From Chloroflexi bacterium TSY (GTDB taxonomy: Bacteria; Chloroflexota; Anaerolineae; Caldilineales; Caldilineaceae), in the NCBI GenBank assembly GCA_019217005.1, contig JAHBNG010000023.1:62001-126000 (forward strand): 64,000 nt of DNA, read 5' to 3'. Under the pieces are notes generated by a model that searched no databases, was not told where the DNA came from, and saw nothing but the letters and a program-made list of their open reading frames with translations. Below are positions 26,972-36,908 of the stretch, piece after piece (the first letter of the stretch is position 1; each line of letters opens with the position of its first letter). The translations under genes and the position numbers were made by a program.

Positions 26972-27625
26972 CGACAGGCATCATGCCAACTTGCGTTAAA
27001 TTGATTGCGAATCCGACATCCAATCGTGGCTCAGCTCATCACCAAATAGACCAAATTCGACATGCTCTAATATCGGCTGGCATACCTTTTGATTTGGCGA
27101 TCACAAAATGTCAAGGTGATGCAGAACAGATTGCCAAACAAGCTTATCTTGATCGATATCGGTTTTTTGCCGTTGCTGGAGGAGATGGAACAGTCAGTGA
27201 AGTAGTCAATGGGCTGTCGTTGGCGATTGATGAAGGGGAACCTGTGGGTACGTTGGCGATCTTTCCAATCGGTACAGCGAATGATTTCGCCGCCATGTTG
27301 GGATATGATCAATCTGTTGAGCAGGTAGTGCAGTTGATTCATCAAGGCGTCGTTCGTCAGGTTGATTTAGGGCATGTAGTTTATCAAATGGACGATGAGA
27401 AACGAGAACGCATCTTTTGTAATAACTTTGGGATCGGGTTAGAGGCAGTGGTGGCTAGTAATATGAATCGAGGTCCAGATCTGATCTGGCAGTGGTTGCC
27501 CGGACATTACCGTTATATTATTGCGGCACTTCAAACGATTGTATCCTATCATCCTATTTTTCTTGAAGTTTCCTGGCTCTCTGCAGCTGGAAGAATCGAA
27601 CAGATTGGCGATACCACATTAATGG

Positions 27626-28937
27626 TAAGGCTAAACCAAAAAAATAAATAATTATACGCGAACGAGAGAATGGAGAGGGGGAATAAGGACAAACCATTTT
27701 TCTAAACCAGGTAAACGTTGGAAGCGTTGTGCCAAACGGTCCATCTCTTTCTGAGTGAGTTTGACGCCGGTCTCATAAAGAGTGGAATTCAGGTGAACGA
27801 AGGGTTGTAGTTGGTTAAAGCGAAAAGAACGGGCAAAATTGAGAACGGTCTCAAGAGAATCGAGAAGAGAACCGTTCCAGTGTTTTTCAAGATGGCCCCA
27901 AACCCGTTCGATGGGGTTGTATTTACTGTGATAAGGAGGGTAGCAGGCGAGCTGAATAGAGAGACGATAGTGCTCAACAAACTGAGTGAGACGATACATA
28001 AACTGAGTCCGACGGGTATGATTTTCGGGACCATTGTCCTGATTGATCACGAGGGTCTTGACGTGAGGAAAGTGTTCACGTACGCTTTCCCAAAAATCAA
28101 TCAGGCAGTCGACAATACAGTCACTCGTCACTTTCGACTGAGTCAAGTAAAGAAAGAGTTCCTTGGTTGAAGGGAGGTAAATGCCAAAAGGAGTGACTTT
28201 CTCGGTCTTCTTATCTTGAAAGTCATGATCGAGCGCTTTGACAACCACTCGACTTATCCCTTCTCTCGAGAAACGGTCAAGTAAAATCGTCGCTTTGGCA
28301 TCCCAAGAGAGGCGCAGAACCGTCTCGTCTGCATCCGCTTCTTGATTGATCTGATGAATTCTATCAAAGATCGCATCGGTCTCTGGGATCTTTTTTCACT
28401 GGTTGACTTTTTTTGACCCGGTTTGAGCCATAGCCTAACTCATTGAGCTTCAAGCGGATGGCCTCTTCGCCAGGCAATTCCTCATCTGTGTATCCTTTCT
28501 GCTCGATGAGCTGGGTACGCATTTCGGCGGCGGTTAGTCGAGTGTACAATTGGGGGGGTCGAAAGGTGGGATCGGTCTGGCTGAATTGATCGGCGATTTC
28601 AACCATATCGGCCAGTAAAGTGGGGATATGGTCTTCGGCTTTTTTGCGACCACGTCGGTGGCTTTGGTCGACATAACAGAAGCCGCCTTCTAGTTCTTCC
28701 AGGGCTTTGGCTATCGTCGCCCGATTCCAGCCCAACTCTCGTTCTGCTTTCGTCGGACTCCCTTCGCATATCGTTTTGACCGTTTGGGCCATGAAGTGCC
28801 TTCTTTCGTATCCACTTAACATGGCCTTCGTCTCTTTCAAGACTTCAACCATTTCTGGCGAGATTGTCATTTTTGCTCCTTTTGGAGAGCTAGTTTAACA
28901 CCTTCTCGCGTATATTTTATTTTTTGGATTGGCCTTA
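27626..28937 (-). mobile_element. ISAzo13-type insertion sequence, copy 1 (1312 bp)
   Basis: Ends TAAGGCTAAACC and GGATTGGCCTTA are imperfect inverted repeats that match those of the copy at 53899-55205 (TAAGGCCAATCC and GGTTTAGCCTAA). No target duplication is needed: removal restores the host frame exactly. It is inserted in the lipid kinase gene, with the transposase gene on the opposite strand. Confidence 0.9.
27652..28870 (-). pseudogene. ISAzo13-family transposase, frameshifted
   Basis: Nearly identical to the intact 405-residue transposase at 53966. The frame breaks after KKSQPVKK because the run of A (T on the plus strand near 28385) has six bases here against five in the intact copy. 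The C-terminal DDE-type half (VINQDNGPENHTRR, YPPYHSKYNPIERVWG) is otherwise preserved. The slip in a homopolymer may be natural, a sequencing error or a frameshift site. The two copies differ at only a handful of residues, so transposition was recent. Confidence 0.88.
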
Positions 28938-29248
28938 CTGTTGGCAATAGTCCCCGATCCGGTGGTGGATTTTACCTGACACCAAATGCTGAACTTGACG
29001 ATGGTCTTCTTGATATCGGTATTGCAGCTGGGCTTTCACGAATGGAGATCTTGCGTCTTCTCCCTGCCGCGCGGGCGGGACAGCATACAGATCATCCAGC
29101 GGTGCAAATGGTGCAAACGTGCAAGTTAGACGTAACGTCTAGAGATGGGATGCCTATCCATGCAGATGGTGAACTATTATCACTGCAAGCTTTCGCCCTC
29201 AACATTGATATTCAACCTCAACGTTTAACTGTTATTGCCCCATCATAG

Positions 29249-29641
29249 CGAAAAAGAGCAATTGCTTCTGTAAAAAAGTGTGCGATTGTATCCGAACGGA
29301 GTTAATATAGTTTGTATGGATAGAGCTTCAGAAAGGTTGTCTCGGCTTCGTTGTGAACGCTGGGACACGAAACTTTTCTGGATGAGTATATGGAAACTGA
29401 TTCGCTCCGGTATCTTCTTTCTGGTATAATCTCGTGGTTGTGGGTAACTCGTGCTTTAGGACGTAAATATTATGATAGCTCTGGATCCTTGCTACTATCT
29501 GTGAGCGAATGTAGTATATTTGCGGATAGAGTGTCCAAAAAGCATTGCCCATGTAAAGACAATGGTCTCTACGTGGGTTTTTTGCATGACTCAGAAAGAG
29601 CACGTTTAGAGGTTCCACAACTGCAATTGGGATACGAACCT
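29249..29641. other. Spacer with no supported gene
   Basis: Open frames here (29390-29740 plus and 29328-29618 minus) run into the R3 element or have no ribosome binding site and no family resemblance. Base composition is ordinary. I see no RNA gene. It may hold decayed coding sequence. Confidence 0.4.
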
Positions 29642-29709
29642 ATCCGAAAAGTGGTTGTGAGTCCCACTGGCACTCGAGGAAGAATGTATCGTCACAGAAC
29701 TTTTCGGAC
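29642..29709. repeat. R3 inverted-repeat element, copy 4
   Basis: ATCCGAAAAGTGGTTGTGAG to CGTCACAGAACTTTTCGGAC, same orientation as copy 3 and about 80 percent alike. The IS630 element starts 6 bp after it. Confidence 0.78.
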
Positions 29710-29715
29710 ATGCAC

Positions 29716-30954
29716 TAGTGTTTTGTCAGATAAGTTATAATACGGTAAACTCTGCCAGAAAGTGACTAAAAAAACGAGGAGGCAGAGAGAAATGAAGCAA
29801 GTATATAAAGTTAAACTAAGTGATAAAGACAGAAATGAATTAAGGCGAATAACGGCAAAAGGAAAAGAGAACGTAAGAAAGATAAGAAGGGCACATATTC
29901 TGCTCTTGTCAGATGGAGGAAAAACAGACAGAGAAATCATGGAACGAGTGGGAGTGACGCGAGCAACGGTGGTGCGAATCCGCAAAAGATATGTGACGGA
30001 AGGGCTAACCAAAGCCCTAGAAGAGAGGCCAAGAAGCGGACGACCAGTCGAGATTAGTAACGAAGCCAGAGCCAAAATCACGGCACTAGCGTGTACGAAA
30101 GGACCAGATGGGCGAAGCCGATGGACTTTAAGGCTGCTAGCAACCACAGCGGTTGAGTTAAAGTTTGTGGAAGACATTTCGCATGAAACCGTGAGTGAAA
30201 TTCTGAAAAAAAACGAACTGAAACCCCATTTGAAGGTGCAGTGGTGTATCGGAAAGTTAACACCTACATACTTGTGGCACATGGAACAAATCTTGGACCT
30301 CTATGCACAGCCCTATGACCCCAAGAATCCTCTCTGGTGGGTGTTACGATGAAAAACCTTGTCAGCTCTTGGGCGATACAATCGTGCCGATTGAGATGAA
30401 ACCAGGCAAGAAATGGCGCTATGATCATCACTATGAACGCAAGGGCATCTGTTACATCTTGATTGCTTACCAGCCACACACTGGACAGCGGGTTGTTCAG
30501 ATTACCGAACGGCGCAGAGGCCAAGAGTATGCTCGCTTCATGCATGATCTCAAAACGAAACACAATCCTGATGCCGATTCATTACAGATTGTTCAGGATA
30601 ATCTCAACATTCATTCACCCAGTTCCTTCTACACCATCTTTTCGCCTGAGGAAGCTTTCGCTCTGGCTCAGCACTTTCAGATGGTTTATACCCCCGTCAA
30701 CGGGAGTTGGCTTAATATGGTTGAAATTGAACTCTCGGTTATCACTCGCCAAGTTCTTGATCGCCGCATTGATTCCAAAGAGCTTCTTGAGACTGTTGTC
30801 CTTGCTCTTGTCAACGAGCGCAATGAACAATCCGCTACCATTCAATGGCAATTTACCCCCGCTCTCGCTCGCCAGAAGTTCCAGCGTTTCTATCCTGTTT
30901 TGGATACCGATTCTGATGACCAACCTGTATCATAACTTATCTGACAAAACACTA
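29716..30954 (+). mobile_element. IS630-family insertion sequence (1239 bp with its TA duplication)
   Basis: TA occurs at both outer edges (29716-29717 and 30953-30954), the usual IS630 target duplication. Terminal inverted repeats are GTGTTTTGTCAGATAAGTTA and TAACTTATCTGACAAAACAC, 20 bp and perfect. The right-hand TA is shared with the outer end of an R5 copy, so one element inserted at the edge of the other. Confidence 0.92.
29762..30935 (+). CDS. IS630 transposase encoded in two overlapping frames
   Basis: The first frame (29762-30352) starts upstream of MKQVYKVKLSDKDR at 29792 and holds two helix-turn-helix units (DREIMERVGVTRATVVRI and the Arg-rich EERPRSGRP linker). The second (30303-30935) holds the DDE catalytic core: CYDEKPCQL (first Asp), IVQDNLNIHSP (second Asp) and PVNGSWLNMVEIELS (Glu). 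The frames overlap near 30340 and must be joined by a slip of +1 (or -2), a known expression strategy in IS630 relatives. All catalytic residues remain, so the element may be active. Confidence 0.9.
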
Positions 30955-31047
30955 GGAGTCGTTGACATTTGACAGCTCTCCTCAGAGAAATCAATGCCCA
31001 GAGTGACCAACGGTCTGAGAGCGCACTCTAAATGTCAACAGAACCTA
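30953..31047. repeat. R5 inverted-repeat element, copy 1 (95 bp)
   Basis: TAGGAGTCGTTGACATTT to AAATGTCAACAGAACCTA. The outer TA is also the right TA of the IS630 element. Arms and interior match the interrupted copy at 14217-14470, which it helps define. Confidence 0.8.
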
Positions 31048-31071
31048 AGCCTGCGGGCGAAAGGGTTTTTT

Positions 31072-32133
31072 GTGGCCACTCAGAATATTCACCTTCGTAA
31101 TTCACCGGTGGAAGAGTCGTCCATACACTCAAATGATGTTCCGAGTCACGATGATGTACCCCATAACGATTCATATCGAAACGGGACATCTCATACAATT
31201 CAAGTGGAATATCCTCTTGCACTGGCTAAAGAAGAGAATTCTGCTCATCGTACCGTGGTCAATAGTGGAACAGCGGATGTTCAGATTTGGTTTGAACATT
31301 TTCCATTGCGACCAACCAGTGGATGGGTGGTTGTCGCTGCTATTCTGGGGCTCGGATTTCCGACTACATCCGTCCAATTGGATTGGCGTACCAGTGCTCT
31401 GCTGATTTTGTTGGCGGATCCACTTTGGGGTAGTATTTGGCGGTTATCTTATGGACGGATTGGGTTGTTGCCGTTGCGAGCGGAAATTTTAGCACAGACA
31501 GCTTGGTTGCCCTATCTACAATCAGATTCACCGGCGGCTCAGTTAATGGGCAGAGGAAAGGATGGAGCGCAGAGTGTTTCGCCATTGCTTCTGCGTGTCG
31601 TTTTGCCTACTGTTTGCCTCACCTGTGCAATCGCATTTGTTCTTGGCACGACAGCTCTTTGGTTGACATTAATTGTCTTGCTTTGTAGTTCTTTGGCTTG
31701 GATTGGCCGGCGTTATGAACGACGTTATCTATACTTGTTGCACTCTGTTATCACAATTTCTTTGCCCTGGATGCTCGTATTGGGACAGTTTGGCTCTACA
31801 TATTTGCGTTCTGATCGATTTGGTTCTGACGCGGTTCAAGGAACCTATATCCTGGCATTGCTTTTGTTTTGGACCCTCCATCAGTGGGGCGCAGGAATTT
31901 GCCTCGACCAATTCGGCAGCCGCGCAGGCATCGTGCTCATTGCAATAGCGGATATTGGGATTGGCCTTGTGATTATTTTGGCCAAAGCACCATTGTGGCT
32001 TTTGTTTCTAGTCATCTGGATGTTGCCTACCTGGCATCGAATTTTTCGAAGACAACCGCTCACCCATTTACAGTTTTGGTGGTTGCTGGCTCTGTTGACG
32101 AGTTCAGCGGCGGTTGGCCAAGGCGCAATTTGA
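31072..32133 (+). CDS. Polytopic membrane protein, likely prenyltransferase-like (UbiA-type) or unknown
   Basis: About 353 residues from GTG 31072, which has AAAGGG eight bases before; an earlier in-frame start at 30994 would read through R5. The first 75 residues are polar. About eight hydrophobic helices follow (for example WVVVAAILGLGF, LLLRVVLPTVCLTCAIAFVL, LYLLHSVITISLPWMLVLG). No catalytic DxxxD is obvious, so a UbiA-like role is only a guess. R5 may have removed the original N-terminus. The following argF gene is separated by a hairpin-rich spacer. Confidence 0.55.
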   Translation: MATQNIHLRNSPVEESSIHSNDVPSHDDVPHNDSYRNGTSHTIQVEYPLALAKEENSAHRTVVNSGTADVQIWFEHFPLRPTSGWVVVAAILGLGFPTTSVQLDWRTSALLILLADPLWGSIWRLSYGRIGLLPLRAEILAQTAWLPYLQSDSPAAQLMGRGKDGAQSVSPLLLRVVLPTVCLTCAIAFVLGTTALWLTLIVLLCSSLAWIGRRYERRYLYLLHSVITISLPWMLVLGQFGSTYLRSDRFGSDAVQGTYILALLLFWTLHQWGAGICLDQFGSRAGIVLIAIADIGIGLVIILAKAPLWLLFLVIWMLPTWHRIFRRQPLTHLQFWWLLALLTSSAAVGQGAI

Positions 32134-32147
32134 ACTGAACTCTGCAT

Positions 32148-32260
32148 GAAAACATGGTTTTGGTTTATCTAGTAAAGCGGTAGGAAAAACCATATTTTCA
32201 TTACAACCGCCGTATAAACCTCCTATTTGTTTGGGCCTGCAATTGTGCAGGCCCTCGGCC
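32148..32260. repeat. Hairpin cluster after the membrane-protein gene
   Basis: GAAAACATGGTTTT (32148-32161) pairs with AAAAACCATATTTTC (32185-32199), one mismatch. GGGCCTGC (32233-32240) pairs with GCAGGCCC (32247-32254). No T-tract follows. The rest of the spacer to 32491 holds no supported gene. Confidence 0.5.
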
Positions 32261-32491
32261 CAAACTGGACCTACGGCGGCACCCAACAAGCTTGTTCATA
32301 TTGACACAAAATTGTCGATATTGATCCGTTAGGGCCGATCGGTCTTAAGATAAAGACTTTCCGTAGGGGCATGAGGACGGAATGCGATTCCCTATCGTTG
32401 TTGCCTCTCTATCCACCATTCGTGTGCCTGTCTTCTCGGACGAAACTCTTTTGCTCAGATGGACCAACACATTTCGCTGGAGTAAGTTATC

Positions 32492-33421
32492 ATGTTACCA
32501 TCGTTATCCCATTTTTTGGATCTACAATCCCTGACAAACGAACAGTTCTGGGCTATATTGCGGTTGGCAAAGGAATTGAAAGAAGATCGAACCAGGTTAG
32601 GTCAAAATGCACCGATTTTGGCCGGCAAAGCATTAGCGATGATTTTTCAAAAGCCTAGTTTACGAACCAGAGTGAGTTTTGAAATGGGCATGCAACACTT
32701 AGGTGGTCACGCATTCTATCTAAGTCCACAGGAAGTTGGTTTGGGGGCGCGAGAAAGTCCGCCAGACGTTGCGCGTGTGCTCAGCGGATACGCAGATTGT
32801 ATTATGGCACGTGTTTTTGAACATGAGCATATTGTGCAATTAGCTGAATGGGGTACAGTTCCCGTCATCAATGGTTTAAGTGACTTAAGTCATCCTTGTC
32901 AGGCCCTTACGGATCTTTTTACAATTTGGGAACGCACTGGTGAATTGACTGGTTTGACACTAGCTTATGTAGGAGATGGAAGCAATAACGTTGCAGCGAG
33001 TCTTTTGGCGGCTGGTGGTAAGGTAGGACTATCGATGCGAATTGTTTCACCGAAGGCCTATCAACCCACTGAGGCTCAATTAGAGGCAACAGATGCGGAT
33101 ATTACAGTGACGGATGATTTGGACGGAGTCGTTGGAGCTGATATTGTTTATACGGACGTTTGGGTGAGTATGGGACAGGAAGATGAGCGAGCAGAACGAA
33201 TGGTTGCACTACAGCCCTATCAAGTGAATGAGCAATTGCTAGCTCACACACGTAATCCAGACATTTTGCTTATGCACTGCCTTCCGGCCCATCGAGGAGA
33301 AGAGATTTCAGACGGTGCCGCTGATGGCAAACACAGTCTCCTCTTTCCGCAGGCACACAATCGGCTACACGCACAGAAAGCGTTGCTTGCCCATCTGATA
33401 GGTCATGTGTCTCTCATGTAG
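32492..33421 (+). CDS. argF: Ornithine carbamoyltransferase
   Basis: 309 residues. The carbamoyl-phosphate site appears as [10 protein letters not shown] (a common variant of STRT), followed by [11 protein letters not shown], the [11 protein letters not shown] motif, and the ornithine-site [11 protein letters not shown] near the C-terminus. It makes citrulline from ornithine and carbamoyl phosphate in arginine synthesis, in the cytoplasm. GGAG lies about 11 bases before the ATG. The cdaA gene follows 11 bp after the stop, suggesting one transcript through der. Confidence 0.95.
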   Translation: MLPSLSHFLDLQSLTNEQFWAILRLAKELKEDRTRLGQNAPILAGKALAMIFQKPSLRTRVSFEMGMQHLGGHAFYLSPQEVGLGARESPPDVARVLSGYADCIMARVFEHEHIVQLAEWGTVPVINGLSDLSHPCQALTDLFTIWERTGELTGLTLAYVGDGSNNVAASLLAAGGKVGLSMRIVSPKAYQPTEAQLEATDADITVTDDLDGVVGADIVYTDVWVSMGQEDERAERMVALQPYQVNEQLLAHTRNPDILLMHCLPAHRGEEISDGAADGKHSLLFPQAHNRLHAQKALLAHLIGHVSLM

Positions 33422-33432
33422 GATTAGCATTT

Positions 33433-34200
33433 ATGTCAGATATTGTTGCATCTATTAGCCGTTTGCAAGACTGGCTTAACATCATTGATGTGACCATTGT
33501 TGCTTTGATTATTTTTGGTGTGCTCAGGTTGTTTCGGGGGACCCAAGCAATCCAACTTGTGCGTGGGATTCTTGTCATTGCGCTCATCGTTCTAGTCATC
33601 GGTCAGACGGTCGAGTTAACTGCCGTTAATTGGTTATTGCGAAGCAGTTTTAGCGTTCTACTTGTTGCTCTTCCTGTAATCTTTCAGCCAGAATTGCGGC
33701 GTGCATTAGAACGCGTTGGGCGTTCTGCGCCGTTGCTAATGCGGCGTGCGAATACAGCAACCACTCAGCTTCTGGTCAATGAAATTGTGCAAGCTGTCGA
33801 GGAACTGGCGCGATACAAACATGGCGCATTGATCGTTTTTGAGAGTACAACAGGTCTTGGAGAATACATCGATCAAGGTATAACGCTCGATGCTGAATTG
33901 TCATCTGAGTTGTTGCTCACCATATTTGCTCCGAATACGGCCTTGCATGATGGAGCCGTGATTATTCGTAATGAACGCATTGGTGCTGCTGGATGTATTT
34001 TGCCATTAACGCAGCGTGATCCAGGCGATTCTCAACTCGGAACACGTCACCGTGCGGCAATTGGTTTGACGGAGCAGGTTGACGCTTTGGTCATCGTTGT
34101 TTCTGAGGAAACGGGAACGATTTCGGCTGCTCGTAGTGGACGTATATTACGACTTGATCCAGGTCGCATACGTCCACTTCTGAATGATTTTTATAAATAA
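33433..34200 (+). CDS. cdaA: Diadenylate cyclase CdaA (DAC domain, membrane-anchored)
   Basis: 255 residues. Three N-terminal membrane helices occupy about residues 18-90. The DAC domain follows with the two catalytic motifs, [16 protein letters not shown] (DGA) and [12 protein letters not shown] (RHR), then VSEETGTIS. It converts two ATP into cyclic di-AMP, which controls osmolyte uptake and cell-wall balance. The next gene encodes its usual partner with YbbR domains. There is no glmM in view, which follows these two in many Firmicutes. Confidence 0.95.
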   Translation: MSDIVASISRLQDWLNIIDVTIVALIIFGVLRLFRGTQAIQLVRGILVIALIVLVIGQTVELTAVNWLLRSSFSVLLVALPVIFQPELRRALERVGRSAPLLMRRANTATTQLLVNEIVQAVEELARYKHGALIVFESTTGLGEYIDQGITLDAELSSELLLTIFAPNTALHDGAVIIRNERIGAAGCILPLTQRDPGDSQLGTRHRAAIGLTEQVDALVIVVSEETGTISAARSGRILRLDPGRIRPLLNDFYK

Positions 34201-34224
34201 AGTCAGAAACAACGAGTTTTTGCG

Positions 34225-35504
34225 TTGGAGAACAAAACACAACGATTGACACAAGGGCGCTTCGGGCGACTGATTGAACAGCTTGGCACTCTACTTTTCG
34301 CAGTTGTTCTTGCATTGATTGTTTGGCTGATTGCAATCAATGAAATAGATCCTCTACAACAGGGGGAGTATCCGCAGCCTCTTCCACTTCAGGTGAAAGG
34401 ACTTGCCGATGGATTAATCTCTCGTCAAGAACTAGACAAAGTGATCGTACGCATTTCTTTGCGCGCTCCGGCAAATGTTTGGTCAGCCTTAAACGAGAAT
34501 GACCTACACGCTTACATCGATCTGTCTGGGTTAGGTCAAGGCTCTCATCAAAAGCCTATTATACTCGAGGTCGCCCATCAGAATATACAAATCATGGATG
34601 TTCGACCTGCTATAATAGAGGTTGATCTAGAACCCGTATCTGATAAAGAAGTACCAATTCATGTGGAGATCATGGATTCATCTGCATTTGGGTATGAATG
34701 GGATATTCCTGTTTTTAAGCCAATTTCCGCCACGGTAGAAGGTCCTAAAACTTTGGTCAATGCTGTCACCAGATTAGAGGCACCTGTTTATTTACATAAT
34801 GCAAAGAGTCAAGTAGAGCGTATTCAACTATTAACGCCCTACAACGAAAAGAACCAAATAATCTCTAATGTCCGCGTCGACCCCCCCCCACAATTCAAAT
34901 CATTGTACCTGTTCGTCGTTTGCCCGGTCGCAAAGAGGTTGTTGTTCGTCCCAAATTGGTCGGCGAACTAGATAAAGGGTATCGTCTGAGTGCTGTCACT
35001 GTCGATCCATCGACGGTGGTTTTATCGGGCGATACGGAGAAACTAAGTAATGTTCCAGGTTTTATCGAAACAGAGCCTCTTTCGCTCACAAACGCAACAG
35101 CAGAAATAGATCGGCAAATCGAGCTTGTGCTTCCAGAGGGTACAGAATCGCTAGACGGTTCGCGCGTTTCTGTGACAGCGAGCATTACGCCGATCAAAGG
35201 AGGAATCACAGTGGAGCGTAAACCCACTCTGAACAACCTCCAAGAGGGTCTCAGTGCACGGATTGCACTTGATACTGTCGATGTCATCTTGAGTGGCCCG
35301 ATTGTACAGCTTGATCAGCTAGGTACAGACGATGTACGCGTGGTTCTTGATCTTTCTGGTCTTCTAGCAGGTAGCCATGTCGTTAAGCCGCAGCTAGAAC
35401 TTCCTGAAGGGATTTCGCAAGTGAGCATCTTGCCTGAAACAATAGAAGTAGTTATTGAGAAGCTGATGAGTCCCGAAAGTCCACTCGATACACCGGATTC
35501 ATGA
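34225..35504 (+). pseudogene. cdaR: YbbR-domain protein CdaR, frameshifted in a C-run
   Basis: Starts at TTG 34225 (MENKTQ), with one N-terminal membrane helix (LGTLLFAVVLALIVWLIAINE) and YbbR repeats outside the membrane. At 34881-34889 there are nine C where ten (or seven) would keep the frame; afterwards IIVPVRRLPGRKEVVVRPKL continues in another frame to 35504. Repaired length is about 426 residues with four YbbR-type repeats. CdaR regulates CdaA activity in characterised bacteria. The tract could be a phase-variation switch or a base-calling error. Confidence 0.85.
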
Positions 35505-35505
35505 T

Positions 35506-36891
35506 ATGAAAAAACAAAAACCCGTTGTGGCGCTCGTTGGGCGCCCGAACGTGGGAAAATCTACGCTTTTTAATCGATTGACTGGCACACGTACAGCCAT
35601 CGTAGAGGATATTCCTGGAACAACACGCGATCGAATCTATGGCGAAAGCGATTGGAATGGAAAAGGGTTTATCGTCATCGATACTGGCGGCTTGGAAGCG
35701 CCCACACAACTGGCTGAAGCACGCATGCGTCAGCCAAATATGACCCCGTTGGCAGAAGATTCAGCTCTCTTTATTCCTCAGATCCAAAATCAAGCCCAAC
35801 TTGCATTAGAGGAAGCTGACGTCATCGTATTTGTTGTCGATGGCAAGGATGGTTTGTCCGCAGCAGATGAAGAAGTCTCAGATATCTTGCGCGCGACGGA
35901 AAAACCGGTCTTGATCGCTGTTAACAAAACAGAGAATGAAGAACGCTTACTTGACGCGGTGGAGTTTTGGAATCTCGGTTTGGGTGAACCAATGCCCATC
36001 AGTGCTCATCATGGAACGGGAACGGGCGATCTCCTCGATGTATTAGTTGATCTGTTGCCCGCTTATTCCGTTGACGATGAGGAAACTGAAGGGGTTGGGA
36101 TTGCTATTGTTGGGCGTCCAAATGTTGGCAAAAGCAGCCTTTTGAACAAGCTCATCGGTATCGACCGGGCGATTGTCAGTGATGTACCCGGCACAACCCG
36201 CGATCCTATTGATACGCAAATTGTTTATCATGGTCAACAAATTACATTAATTGACACAGCAGGGATCAGGCGTCGAGGGAAAGTGGAACCGGGCATTGAA
36301 AAGTATAGCGTCTTGCGCAGTATGCGCAGTATTGATCGGGCTGACGTTGCCCTCTTGTTGATCGATGCCACAGAAGGCGTGACAGCACAGGATACGCATG
36401 TTGCCGGATATATTTTAGAAAAACACAAAAGTGTTGTCGTGCTTGTCAATAAGTGGGATCTGATCGAAAAAGATAGTTACACGATGTTGACCTATACGCA
36501 GCAAATTCGTGAAGAACTAAAGTTCATTGATTATGTCCCTCTACTTTTTGTCAGCGTCTTGGATCAGCAACGGTTACATCGTATATTGCCGACCGTGCTA
36601 GAAGTAGCTGAGCATCGGAATCATCGTATTTCGACAAGCGCATTTAACCAATTGTTACGTAATGCATATGATCGTACATCCCCACCGACCCGGGCAGGAC
36701 GTCCGTTGCGTCTCTATTATGGCACGCAAGTGGGAACCGACCCCCCTACATTTGCCATCTTCGTCAATAACCCAGATCTGATCCATTTTTCCTATGAGCG
36801 CTATTTGGGAAATCAGATTCGGGAGTTCTTTCCCTTTCACGGTACGCCCATTCGGCTCTTTTTCCGCGAGCGTAATGAGAAGCAATCATAG
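35506..36891 (+). CDS. der: Ribosome assembly GTPase Der (EngA)
   Basis: 461 residues. Two GTPase domains in tandem: first GRPNVGKSTLFNRLTG, DTGG and NKTE (the last close to the NKxD consensus); second GRPNVGKSSLLNKLIG, DTAGIRRRGK and NKWD. A KH-like domain occupies the last 110 residues. The protein works on the 50S subunit. It starts one base after the stop of the cdaR frame, so the two are tightly coupled. Essential in most bacteria, and here intact. Confidence 0.96.
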   Translation: MKKQKPVVALVGRPNVGKSTLFNRLTGTRTAIVEDIPGTTRDRIYGESDWNGKGFIVIDTGGLEAPTQLAEARMRQPNMTPLAEDSALFIPQIQNQAQLALEEADVIVFVVDGKDGLSAADEEVSDILRATEKPVLIAVNKTENEERLLDAVEFWNLGLGEPMPISAHHGTGTGDLLDVLVDLLPAYSVDDEETEGVGIAIVGRPNVGKSSLLNKLIGIDRAIVSDVPGTTRDPIDTQIVYHGQQITLIDTAGIRRRGKVEPGIEKYSVLRSMRSIDRADVALLLIDATEGVTAQDTHVAGYILEKHKSVVVLVNKWDLIEKDSYTMLTYTQQIREELKFIDYVPLLFVSVLDQQRLHRILPTVLEVAEHRNHRISTSAFNQLLRNAYDRTSPPTRAGRPLRLYYGTQVGTDPPTFAIFVNNPDLIHFSYERYLGNQIREFFPFHGTPIRLFFRERNEKQS

Positions 36892-36908
36892 AAATTGGAG
36901 TCTATCGA

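Larger units (their letters stand above)
26983..29248 (+). pseudogene. Diacylglycerol kinase-like lipid kinase gene split by an ISAzo13-type element
   Basis: The first part (26983-27625) has the kinase landmarks AVAGGDGTVSEVVNG and FPIGTANDFAAMLG of the DAGK/YegS catalytic domain. The second part (28938-29248) gives AVGNSPRSGGGFYLTPNAEL then DDGLLDIGIA and HADGE, the C-terminal beta-sandwich. Cutting out 27626-28937 joins TLM-A-VGNSP exactly in frame. About 317 residues when whole, normal for the family. It would phosphorylate diacylglycerol or a related lipid. It starts 12 bp after the AttH-like gene, so the two likely formed an operon. Confidence 0.92.

Noticed and set aside
29390..29740. 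116-codon plus-strand gene before the IS630 element
   Set aside because: Its last third is the R3 element and no domain or ribosome binding site is visible.
32233..32254. Rho-independent terminator after the membrane protein
   Set aside because: A good GC stem exists but no T-tract follows; listed as a hairpin only.
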